From positions 1 through 34,514 of the forward strand of contig CACYLQ010000049.1 of assembly GCA_902775195.1 (NCBI GenBank): a DNA stretch of 34,514 nucleotides. The letters are read 5' to 3'. Position 1 is the first letter of the stretch; the number at the start of each line of letters is the position of its first letter. The notes beneath the pieces are model-generated. The model saw only the letters and a program-made list of their open reading frames with translations. It ran no database searches and had not been told where the DNA came from. A program made the position numbers and the translations under genes. Below, piece by piece: positions 13,268 through 20,438 of the stretch. This DNA is from an uncultured Pseudobutyrivibrio sp. Its GTDB lineage: Bacteria > Bacillota > Clostridia > Lachnospirales > Lachnospiraceae.

Positions 13268-14236
13268 ATGGCAAACGATATGGCTTTAAAGAGAGGAAAA
13301 TTTGGTTTGAAAAGTTTTGCACTTTCTAGAAAAAAAGATAAAGACGATGAGATGGAATCAAGCCGAATGGTTAGATCTGATGGAACAAAGGTGGGCGATA
13401 TAGTATTCGTAGCAATCTGCGTGATAATCAGTTTGGTTTGCTTGGTTCCAATGATTAACCTTTTAGCACGTTCATTATCAGGAACAGATTTCTTGGTAAG
13501 AAGAGAGGTTTACTTACTTCCAAAGGGACTTAACATTGACGCTTACTCAACAGTTTTAGGAGATCCAAAATATATTAAGTCATTCTTCTGGACAGTATTT
13601 TTAACAGTGGTTTGTACATTCATTTCATTAACAATGACAGTACTTTGTGCATACCCACTTATATTTAATAAGCTTAAGGGACGTTCATTCTTCAATATCG
13701 TAATTACGATAACAATGTTCTTTAACGCAGGAACGATTCCTAACTACTTATTGATGAAGGAGTTAAACCTTCTTGATAATCCATTAGTACTTATCATCCC
13801 AGGATGTATGAGTGTTTACAACATGATTATCATGAGAAGCTTCTTCTACGGAATACCAGATTCTCTTAGAGAATCAGCAGAGATTGATGGAGCATCATTT
13901 TTCCGTATCCTTTGGTCTATCTACCTACCGCTGTCAAAGCCTGTTATTGCAACATTAGCCCTCTTTTATGCGGTAGGCAGATGGAACGGTTATTCAGATG
14001 CTTTGATGTATATGAAGAACAAGGATTTCTATCCTCTTCAGCTTTTACTTTATAACATTTTGAACAATATGAATTCGGTGGAGGTAGCCACACAGGAAGG
14101 ATTCTCAACACCTGGTTTATCAGAGTCCTTAAAGGCTGCAATCGTAATGTTCTCTACGATTCCAATCCTCTGCATCTATCCATTCTTACAGAAGTACTTC
14201 ATCCATGGAGTAACCTTGGGTGCTGTGAAAGAGTGA
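13268..14236 (+). CDS. Sugar ABC transporter permease, YtcP/LplC type (importer 1)
   Basis: The 322-residue second permease has a charged cytoplasmic N terminus (residues 1-45) and six membrane segments. Its EAA loop is ESAEIDGASFFRILWSIYLP and it ends GVTLGAVKE, the usual C terminus of this family. AAGGAGG straddles the stop of the preceding gene and lies 6 bases before the ATG at 13268, so the earlier ATG at 13250 is rejected. It forms the heterodimeric channel with the preceding permease. Confidence 0.9.
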   Translation: MANDMALKRGKFGLKSFALSRKKDKDDEMESSRMVRSDGTKVGDIVFVAICVIISLVCLVPMINLLARSLSGTDFLVRREVYLLPKGLNIDAYSTVLGDPKYIKSFFWTVFLTVVCTFISLTMTVLCAYPLIFNKLKGRSFFNIVITITMFFNAGTIPNYLLMKELNLLDNPLVLIIPGCMSVYNMIIMRSFFYGIPDSLRESAEIDGASFFRILWSIYLPLSKPVIATLALFYAVGRWNGYSDALMYMKNKDFYPLQLLLYNILNNMNSVEVATQEGFSTPGLSESLKAAIVMFSTIPILCIYPFLQKYFIHGVTLGAVKE

Positions 14237-14283
14237 TGAATTCGTATTATATATTATTTTAATTATACTTGGGAGGTATATGA

Positions 14284-15951
14284 ATGAAAAAAAGATTAGT
14301 AGCATTAGTGCTTGCCGGCACAATGGCACTAGGAATGGTAGGCTGCGGTGGCTCTAGCGATAAGTCAGCTAGCAAGTCAGAAAGCAGCGAAGCAGCAGGT
14401 TCATCTGAGCTTGTTGATGGAAAGTTTGCTGAGACAAAGCACATCACTGTTGAGGTTTATGACAGAGGAAATGATGGCGGTACAGATCCTACAGACAACA
14501 TGTACACAGATTACATCAAAAAGGGTATGCTTGAGGATCACAACGTAGAGGTTGAGTTCGTTTCAGTTCCACGTTGGACAGAGACAGAAGAAATCAACAA
14601 CCTTCTTGCTTCAGGCGGAGCGCCAGACATCTGCTTAACATATTCATACCCAACAATCCAGACATACGCTAACATGGGCGGCGTTACAGATTTAAAGCCA
14701 CTTCTTGATCAGTATGGTTCAGAGCTTACAAACCTTAACGATTGGCTTGGCGATACAAACATCTACTGGGATTTAGATGATGAGAAGGGTACACTTTGGG
14801 CAATCGAAGGAAAGCGTGCTAACAACAGACGTATCAACACATTCATGAGAAAGGACTGGCTTGATAAGCTTGGTCTTGAAGAGCCAAAAACAAAGGAAGA
14901 GTTCTACGAGGATATCTGTGCATTCCGTGACAACGCTAAGGAGCTCCTTGGCAAGGATGCAGACAAGATGGTTCCATTCTCAGTTTCATTCGATGTAGGT
15001 TGGAGAGCAGCTCTTCTTATTGAGTCAGAGATGGATCCAGCTATCACAGATAAGGAATTCTACATCAACGGATTTGATGATAGAAAGCTTACACAGAACG
15101 GAACAAAGGAAGCTATGAAGACACTTAACAAGTGGTACAACGAAGGCTTACTTTGGAATGATTTCGCACTTTACACAGCTGGTGATTCTACAGAGGATGA
15201 TATGATGAAGGCTGGTTATGTTGGTGCATTCCAGCACAACTGGGATTATCCTTTCCGTGGTGGAGATGATTCAATCCAGGCTAACCTTAAGAGAATCGTA
15301 GGCGATGATGCTAAGTATGTAGCAGTTGATTGCTTCGAAAACTCAAAGGGCGAGACACTTAAGTATGTAGATTCAACAGCAGGCGATAGAAAAATCTTCT
15401 TCCCTACAACAAATGATGAGCCACTTGCATCACTTCTTTATCTTGACTGGATTTCAGCTCCAGAGCACATCAAGTACTTACAGATTGGTGATGAGGGTGT
15501 AACACACAACGTACTTGACGATGGCGCTATCGAGTGCATCGCTGCAACAGGCGACCCAATCATGAACTCAGGTAACAACATCGATTACACAATTACATGT
15601 AACGGTCTTTCACTTGGTGATGAGGATCTTACACTTCTTTCTATGGCACATAGCTACCCATCATGTGACCCAGCTGATGTACAGCAGGCACTTGATTATG
15701 CAGCAACAAACAACAAGATTGCAAAGAACGTAAAGGTTCCAGAAGTTGTTGCAGAAAATGGTATGGGTGAGGCACTTTCATCTAAGAGAGATGTAGTATT
15801 TGATACAGCTCTTGCAGCAAAGCCATCTGATTTCGACAAGGTTTGGGATCAGGGTATTGCAGATTACCTTTCAGCAGGTGGTCAGGCAATCATGGATGAG
15901 AGAACAGAAAAGTTTGAAGCTAAGTATGGTTCTTCTACATCAGTGGAATAA
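14284..15951 (+). CDS. Extracellular sugar-binding lipoprotein (importer 1)
   Basis: The 555-residue protein has a lipoprotein signal peptide (MKKRLVALVLAGTMALGMVG then Cys21), a Ser/Lys-rich linker (22-45) and a large two-lobed binding domain. NNLLASGGAPDICLTYSYP and DWISAPEHIKYLQIG are typical of the LplA-like family 1 solute-binding proteins that deliver oligosaccharides to LplBC permeases. Ligand identity cannot be read directly; the neighbourhood suggests xylo-oligosaccharides or aldouronic acids. GGGAGG lies 8 bases before the ATG. It is the last gene of the importer 1 operon and ends at a hairpin abutted by the 103-bp repeat. Confidence 0.9.
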   Translation: MKKRLVALVLAGTMALGMVGCGGSSDKSASKSESSEAAGSSELVDGKFAETKHITVEVYDRGNDGGTDPTDNMYTDYIKKGMLEDHNVEVEFVSVPRWTETEEINNLLASGGAPDICLTYSYPTIQTYANMGGVTDLKPLLDQYGSELTNLNDWLGDTNIYWDLDDEKGTLWAIEGKRANNRRINTFMRKDWLDKLGLEEPKTKEEFYEDICAFRDNAKELLGKDADKMVPFSVSFDVGWRAALLIESEMDPAITDKEFYINGFDDRKLTQNGTKEAMKTLNKWYNEGLLWNDFALYTAGDSTEDDMMKAGYVGAFQHNWDYPFRGGDDSIQANLKRIVGDDAKYVAVDCFENSKGETLKYVDSTAGDRKIFFPTTNDEPLASLLYLDWISAPEHIKYLQIGDEGVTHNVLDDGAIECIAATGDPIMNSGNNIDYTITCNGLSLGDEDLTLLSMAHSYPSCDPADVQQALDYAATNNKIAKNVKVPEVVAENGMGEALSSKRDVVFDTALAAKPSDFDKVWDQGIADYLSAGGQAIMDERTEKFEAKYGSSTSVE

Positions 15952-15964
15952 TTCACTAAATATT

Positions 15965-15990
15965 AATGGCGAGCAGAAATGCTCGCCATT
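15965..15990 (+). terminator. Terminator hairpin of importer 1, T-tract interrupted
   Basis: AATGGCGAGCA (15965-15975), loop GAAA, TGCTCGCCATT (15980-15990) is a perfect 11-bp stem. The T-tract is only three bases long before the repeat sequence CAGACTG begins, as at the other repeat copy. Confidence 0.75.
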
Positions 15991-16091
15991 TCAGACTGTA
16001 GACAAACTATATTTTTTCACTGCCTAAATATTGAGATTTGAACAAAGTGGAGGGAAAGTCCCAATATAATTCCTAAAAACTAAGAATATAA
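15989..16091 (+). repeat. 103-bp exact repeat, copy B
   Basis: It is identical to 6516-6618 over 103 bp in the same orientation. It starts within the final TT of a terminator-like stem and ends at AAGAATATAA, 66 bp before the first gene of the lipase operon. The right junction creates a TATAAT (16087-16092), but no matching -35 was found. Confidence 0.9.
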
Positions 16092-16157
16092 TTAGTTAAA
16101 TATATATAGGGAACGATATGTGTAGCGAAAACAATAAATAGAAAGTGTGGTTGGAGA

Positions 16158-16574
16158 ATGAGTGAAATATCAGATCTTCAGAATAGGATTTCTCAGTTTG
16201 AGGATGAAATTCGACAGCTGGAAAGAGAAAGAAGTAATGGTGAAGACTTAATAGATGACGTTATAATCAAGAAAAATCGAAATCTTGAGGAGATGCAAAG
16301 GAGGAGACATACTGTCAGAAGAATTGATGACTTGCGCGGCAGTGCGCCTTATGCTGATGCAGTAATATCTAGATTATTGGATGTATATAATGACAACCGA
16401 GGTGGTGAATTGGATTCAAACGCTCAGGATATTATAAATAAGGCTTATGATAGGATAAATGCGATAAATTATGAAATACAGTGCAAACGAGACGAAATTG
16501 CAAGCTGTTATGCAAGAATAGAAGCAATCCGAGCAGAGGAGGAAAGAATAAGAAATGAGCAATCTAAAGCTTAA
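16158..16574 (+). CDS. Small coiled-coil protein, YwqH/DUF5082-like type VII partner
   Basis: The 138-residue protein is almost entirely helical. Heptad-rich N- and C-terminal segments (about 3-50 and 95-135) flank a short middle region (about 58-75) with Gly and Pro. Length, composition and position as first gene resemble the YwqH/DUF5082 proteins encoded next to LXG toxins of type VII secretion systems; this is resemblance, not proof. The Shine-Dalgarno GGAG sits only one base from the ATG, so initiation may be weak or use another site. The gene overlaps the next by 20 bp. Confidence 0.65.
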   Translation: MSEISDLQNRISQFEDEIRQLERERSNGEDLIDDVIIKKNRNLEEMQRRRHTVRRIDDLRGSAPYADAVISRLLDVYNDNRGGELDSNAQDIINKAYDRINAINYEIQCKRDEIASCYARIEAIRAEEERIRNEQSKA

Positions 16575-16839
16575 GCTATGTGATGAGGAATTTGCAGATC
16601 AGGTAACTAATATATTAGAAATTGTAGATAAACTTACAGAGGCATCGGATACAGTTTCCGGTATAGCTGACAGTCTAAAGGAAAATAGTCTTTCCGATAT
16701 TTTGATAGATAGGGAAATTACAAACAAAATAAATATGTTAAAGAATTTTTCTGGAGCACTTCATGAGGCTGTTGAAAATGATAAAAAGAATTTGGAAGGA
16801 TTCATACAGGAAGTGGAGTCCTATGAATCTGTTCTATAG
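16555..16839 (+). CDS. Small WXG100-like helical protein (YwqI/DUF5344-like)
   Basis: The 94-residue protein has the size and two-helix pattern of ESX/WXG100-superfamily proteins and YwqI-like LXG partners: helix about 8-45 (DEEFADQVTNILEIVDKLTE), a short break and helix about 55-92. No W-x-G is seen at the turn. It overlaps the preceding gene, showing translational coupling. Its likely role is as a helper packing against the helical domain of the toxin for type VII export (inference from context). Confidence 0.6.
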   Translation: MSNLKLKLCDEEFADQVTNILEIVDKLTEASDTVSGIADSLKENSLSDILIDREITNKINMLKNFSGALHEAVENDKKNLEGFIQEVESYESVL

Positions 16840-16850
16840 GAGGAAAATAG

Positions 16851-17138
16851 ATGAGTGCAGAATTAGATGAATTGATGGTAAATCTCACTTCATTAAAAAG
16901 CGATATAAATAAATTAAAAAATGTGTCACGTAACCTTAGCCATATCAGTAGCATAAATAGCAGTTTATCATCTTCGAAGGGGTCAGCTAAGGAGGCTCTT
17001 GATAAGGAGCTTACAAGCATTAAAAATGCAGGCTTGGCATATAAGGCTGCTATAGATGATTTGGTTGCTGATTTAGAAATGGCTGAACAGCGATTTAAGT
17101 CTACAGACGAAAGATTAGCTGGAATATATCGAAAATAG
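16851..17138 (+). CDS. Small helical protein with C-terminal FxxxD motif, candidate type VII targeting partner
   Basis: The 95-residue protein is predicted as a helical hairpin (about 3-38 and 48-90). Near its C terminus it carries FKSTD (residues 82-86), an FxxxD motif of the kind described in Lap1 targeting partners of LXG toxins. AGGAGG precedes the ATG and the gap to the previous gene is 11 bp. With the two genes before it, it forms a set of three small helical proteins upstream of the lipoprotein and the lipase-fold protein. Confidence 0.6.
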   Translation: MSAELDELMVNLTSLKSDINKLKNVSRNLSHISSINSSLSSSKGSAKEALDKELTSIKNAGLAYKAAIDDLVADLEMAEQRFKSTDERLAGIYRK

Positions 17139-17149
17139 GGAGAAACATA

Positions 17150-17890
17150 ATGAAAAAAAGATTAGTATCTATGGTTTTGATTTTAGGAATGCTAATACAA
17201 TTTGGAGGATGTTCAGGAATGGATTTAATAGGAAAAGAAAAATTAAACGAGAGACAGAAAAAAATCCTTGTAGAAAATGGCCTTTCAGCAGATTGGAAGG
17301 ATTTAAAATACGACCAGAAGGAATCAATCACAGCAATTGAAGAGATGCTTGAATACCTTGAGAAAAAGTATGGAAAAGAATTTGAGTATCTTGGATATGA
17401 TAATGGATTATCATTTGGTGATGATGAAGACCTGATTGCGGTAGCAGTCGGTGATGATCCTGTGTATGATGGAGTTTCTGTATGGCGTGATGAGGAAGAT
17501 AAGAACAAATTCCATGATGATTATGCTACTGTTATGTTAAAAAAGAAATTAAGAGATGAATCAGAGCCATTCTTGAATGAATTATTTTGCGGTGCGGATT
17601 ATATGTTATACCTAAATAATTTTATAAAAAATGATGAAGGAAGTGGCCTAAAGTGGGGACAAGTTGATATACATGTACGTGCAAGTCAAATGAAAAATGT
17701 TGATGCAAAAAAGGCCTATGAGGAGCTTTGGAAATATTACGAAGCAAAAAGCGAAGATTTATGGGGAGTATTTTTGTATGTAGTAAAAGATGAAAAATTT
17801 GATGAAGAATATCAAATAGGATATCCAGAATTTTTTGGTGAGGGTGATACTGTTGAAGAATTCGTGGAAAAATCAGATGTGAAGGAGTAG
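17150..17890 (+). CDS. Lipoprotein, candidate immunity protein of the lipase toxin
   Basis: The 246-residue protein begins with a lipoprotein signal peptide ending FGG-Cys21, followed by a mixed alpha/beta acidic domain that I cannot assign to a named family. It lies 11 bp after the helper gene and 3 bp before the lipase gene. In TslA systems the lipase toxin is neutralised by a surface lipoprotein (TilA), so the same role is inferred here from position and lipidation, not from sequence match. GGGAG precedes the ATG. Codon use is AT-rich like the rest of this operon. Confidence 0.65.
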   Translation: MKKRLVSMVLILGMLIQFGGCSGMDLIGKEKLNERQKKILVENGLSADWKDLKYDQKESITAIEEMLEYLEKKYGKEFEYLGYDNGLSFGDDEDLIAVAVGDDPVYDGVSVWRDEEDKNKFHDDYATVMLKKKLRDESEPFLNELFCGADYMLYLNNFIKNDEGSGLKWGQVDIHVRASQMKNVDAKKAYEELWKYYEAKSEDLWGVFLYVVKDEKFDEEYQIGYPEFFGEGDTVEEFVEKSDVKE

Positions 17891-17893
17891 TTT

Positions 17894-19669
17894 ATGAATG
17901 ATGCAGAGCTAGGATTAGTGGAACAAGTTACATATTTAGATGCTGATGTTATATATGCTGCAAGAGGTGAAGAAAAGCCTGATGATGAGGATAAACAGAT
18001 TGCGTTTATTCTTCAAAAAGATGAAACGTTAGGCGCTGCACTAAAAAGAACACTTGGACCTGATGCTGTTAAAAATTTAAGGGCAAAAGGTGATAAATCA
18101 ATTGGAGGTTCTCTTAACAGTGGTAAAGAATGGGCTAATATCATAGAAAACATACAGAAGGATGATAATATAAAGAATCTTAAAGTTGTTGATACCGATA
18201 CGCAAGGTAAAGGTGGAAAGCATACTAACCTAGCAATAGCTTATGAAGACCCAAAACATCCGGGAAAAGCTATAATCTCCTACAAAGGAACCAGTGGGCA
18301 TAATGAGTGGCATGATAATGTAAAAGGATTTAATTCCGCAGATACAGCAAGGCAGAAACATGCTGCTGAATTTGCAAAGAAAATTACAGGTAATCCTAAA
18401 TACACAGATGTAACAGTTACAGGTCACTCCAAAGGTGCTAATAAAGCCATGTATGTCACAATCGTAGATGAGAGCGGAAAGATTCATCGCTGTGTAGCAT
18501 TTGATGGGCAGGGCTTCTCTAATGAATTCCTTGAAAAATATGCTAAACAGATAGAAGAAAAGGCTGGCAATATCACTAACTATTCAATAGATAGAGATTT
18601 TGTTCATGTGCTGATGAAGTGGATTCCAGGAAGCCATCAGCCGATTTGTGCAGGATATGGAATGCAAAATGGAGCTGAGTATCATAGCCCTGTATCTTTC
18701 TTCATTACAGATGAAAATGGCAATTTCCTATTAGATGAAAATGGTTTGCCATACTTTAATGTTACAAATAAAGAAAATCCATTAATTGCTGGTATCAGAA
18801 ATTTTACACAATATGTTATGGACAATTCTACCCCTTGGGAATTGGAAATAATAGTAGATACATTGGGACCTTTCGCAGGATATTTACTAGGTGACCATGA
18901 TATAGAAGCTGCATTAAAGAGCATGGCATCAAACCCAATAGGCTGGATGACAATCCTTGTAAAGCTATATGAATTTAGAATAGAAAATGGTATCTCGTCG
19001 GCAGATATGGTTAATTTTATAATTCAGTTTATACCAGACTTCTCAGTGAAGACTGTATTACTACTGGGGGCAATTGCTTTTGGTTTTATTGCGCTGTTAT
19101 TTGTACTATATATTTATGCACCCGTTTTATTCTATGCGATAGAAGGTGTAGCTGCACTTTTGGCGTTGATAAATTTGGTCGCATTTGTTATAGCCTTAGT
19201 TAAGGAACTAGTAAAATTACTTGAGGAATTTGTAAACAAATTAATTGAGGTTGTAAAGACAATAATTACTAAGGTTGTTGAAGCTGCACAGTATATATGG
19301 GATAAATTTGTATCTGTTATAGATTATGCCTCAGGCAAAATTCATGATTTTACAGAAGCATTCCTTGCAAAAATGTTAGAGATTTTCTGTGAATTAGCCA
19401 GCGTCGCAGTTGAAACCTTCAAAGATATCGGCGAAATATTACTAAGCCATCCAGAATGGTTTATGATTTCTATTTTTGGAAATGTGGATGTTGCAGTAGC
19501 AATAAGTGATTCTATGGCTAATGATAAGGATGAGTACGAATTATCCATAAGGAGTCTTTTCCAAAAGGCTAATGAGGCAGATGACCGATATGCCCAGGTT
19601 GTAAATTCAACAGCAACAAAGATTGATGACTTAACAAGTAGCTTCAGAACTGAATTTGGAATAGCGTAA
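17894..19669 (+). CDS. Lipase-fold protein with C-terminal hydrophobic/helical domain, TslA-like type VII toxin candidate
   Basis: The 591-residue protein lacks a signal peptide. Residues about 75-290 form an alpha/beta hydrolase of Mbeg1/class-3-lipase type: IISYKGTSGHNEWHDNVKGF is the oxyanion region, VTGHSKGANKA has nucleophile Ser179, DRD at 233-235 offers the Asp, and EYHSPVSFF has His264. Residues about 385-440 are strongly hydrophobic, perhaps two or three membrane-inserting helices; about 440-520 is amphipathic helix; the end (550-588) is a helix like those of type VII substrates. Catalytic domain first and helical domain last is the reverse of LXG toxins and matches the S. aureus phospholipase TslA. 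AAGGAG precedes the ATG. No type VII secretion ATPase lies in the window. Confidence 0.75.
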   Translation: MNDAELGLVEQVTYLDADVIYAARGEEKPDDEDKQIAFILQKDETLGAALKRTLGPDAVKNLRAKGDKSIGGSLNSGKEWANIIENIQKDDNIKNLKVVDTDTQGKGGKHTNLAIAYEDPKHPGKAIISYKGTSGHNEWHDNVKGFNSADTARQKHAAEFAKKITGNPKYTDVTVTGHSKGANKAMYVTIVDESGKIHRCVAFDGQGFSNEFLEKYAKQIEEKAGNITNYSIDRDFVHVLMKWIPGSHQPICAGYGMQNGAEYHSPVSFFITDENGNFLLDENGLPYFNVTNKENPLIAGIRNFTQYVMDNSTPWELEIIVDTLGPFAGYLLGDHDIEAALKSMASNPIGWMTILVKLYEFRIENGISSADMVNFIIQFIPDFSVKTVLLLGAIAFGFIALLFVLYIYAPVLFYAIEGVAALLALINLVAFVIALVKELVKLLEEFVNKLIEVVKTIITKVVEAAQYIWDKFVSVIDYASGKIHDFTEAFLAKMLEIFCELASVAVETFKDIGEILLSHPEWFMISIFGNVDVAVAISDSMANDKDEYELSIRSLFQKANEADDRYAQVVNSTATKIDDLTSSFRTEFGIA

Positions 19670-19696
19670 TTGAAAATTATGTAGACTAAAATTTAC

Positions 19697-19745
19697 CCCA
19701 CTAACATCTGCACTTTGTCAGTAGATGTTAGTGGGAATTTTTTTT
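19697..19745 (+). terminator. Terminator of the lipase operon
   Basis: CCCACTAACATCT (19697-19709) pairs with AGATGTTAGTGGG (19723-19735), followed by AA and eight T. Confidence 0.9.
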
Positions 19746-19787
19746 ACAATTTTATCATCCAAGATAGTATCCGGAGGTATTAATGTT

Positions 19788-20438
19788 ATGCAGATTTTTA
19801 ACCCAGACAGTGAAGTAATGGAGTTTCTTAGCAAGGTGGCAGATTTTATAATCATAAATCTACTTTGCTTTCTATGTTCAATTCCAATTTTTACCATAGG
19901 AGCAGCTTTTACAGCTAAATATTATGTATCTATGAAAATAGTAAGGGGCGAGGAACCTAGTGCTACCAAGTCTTATTTTAAATCCTTCAAGGAAAACTTT
20001 AAGCAGATTACAGCAGTTTGGCTCATTTTTCTTATGGTATATGCGATACTTGCCTTTGATTGGTACAATGTGCTGTTTGGTATGGCAATGGGAATGCCAT
20101 TCATTTTAAAGGCAGCTTTGGGTGTACTTACATTTCTTGTATGGTCAGTAACTTATTGCATGTTCCCATTTTTGGCCAGATATGATGTTGAGTCTAAGGA
20201 GCTGTTTAAAGCTTCATCAGTAATGGCTATGCTAAACTTCCCACGAATGGTACTTATTTTTATAGTGACATTCCTTCCATATATAATTTGTGCCTGGTAT
20301 ATACAGTGGGGGCTTTTGATTTGGGTACTGGCAACAACAGTTTCTCTATATTACATAAGCAAAGAATTTAACAAGCAATTAGAAATGATAAATAAAGGAG
20401 AAGAAGTTAATGAATCAGGAGACGTTAAAGCAAGCTAG
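19788..20438 (+). CDS. YesL-like membrane protein (DUF624)
   Basis: The 216-residue protein has about five hydrophobic segments and the DUF624 opening (MQIFNPDSEVMEFLSKVADF then IIINLLCFLCSIPIFTIGAA). Such proteins are found in plant-polysaccharide loci beside YesMN and LplABC genes; their function is unknown. CGGAGG lies 10 bases before the ATG at 19788; an upstream in-frame alternative at 19725 is rejected because it begins in the terminator. The 3' end overlaps the start of the GH3 gene by 29 bp, so the two are translationally coupled. Confidence 0.85.
   Translation: MQIFNPDSEVMEFLSKVADFIIINLLCFLCSIPIFTIGAAFTAKYYVSMKIVRGEEPSATKSYFKSFKENFKQITAVWLIFLMVYAILAFDWYNVLFGMAMGMPFILKAALGVLTFLVWSVTYCMFPFLARYDVESKELFKASSVMAMLNFPRMVLIFIVTFLPYIICAWYIQWGLLIWVLATTVSLYYISKEFNKQLEMINKGEEVNESGDVKAS

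Noticed and set aside
15800..16027. 75-residue ORF spanning the SBP end and repeat copy B
   Set aside because: It is an out-of-frame read of the binding-protein gene running into the repeat, with no start signal.
16031..16092. TATAAT motifs in repeat copy B as promoter of the toxin operon
   Set aside because: No -35 element at 16-18 bp from either TATAAT (16065, 16087) was found; chance matches are likely in AT-rich DNA.
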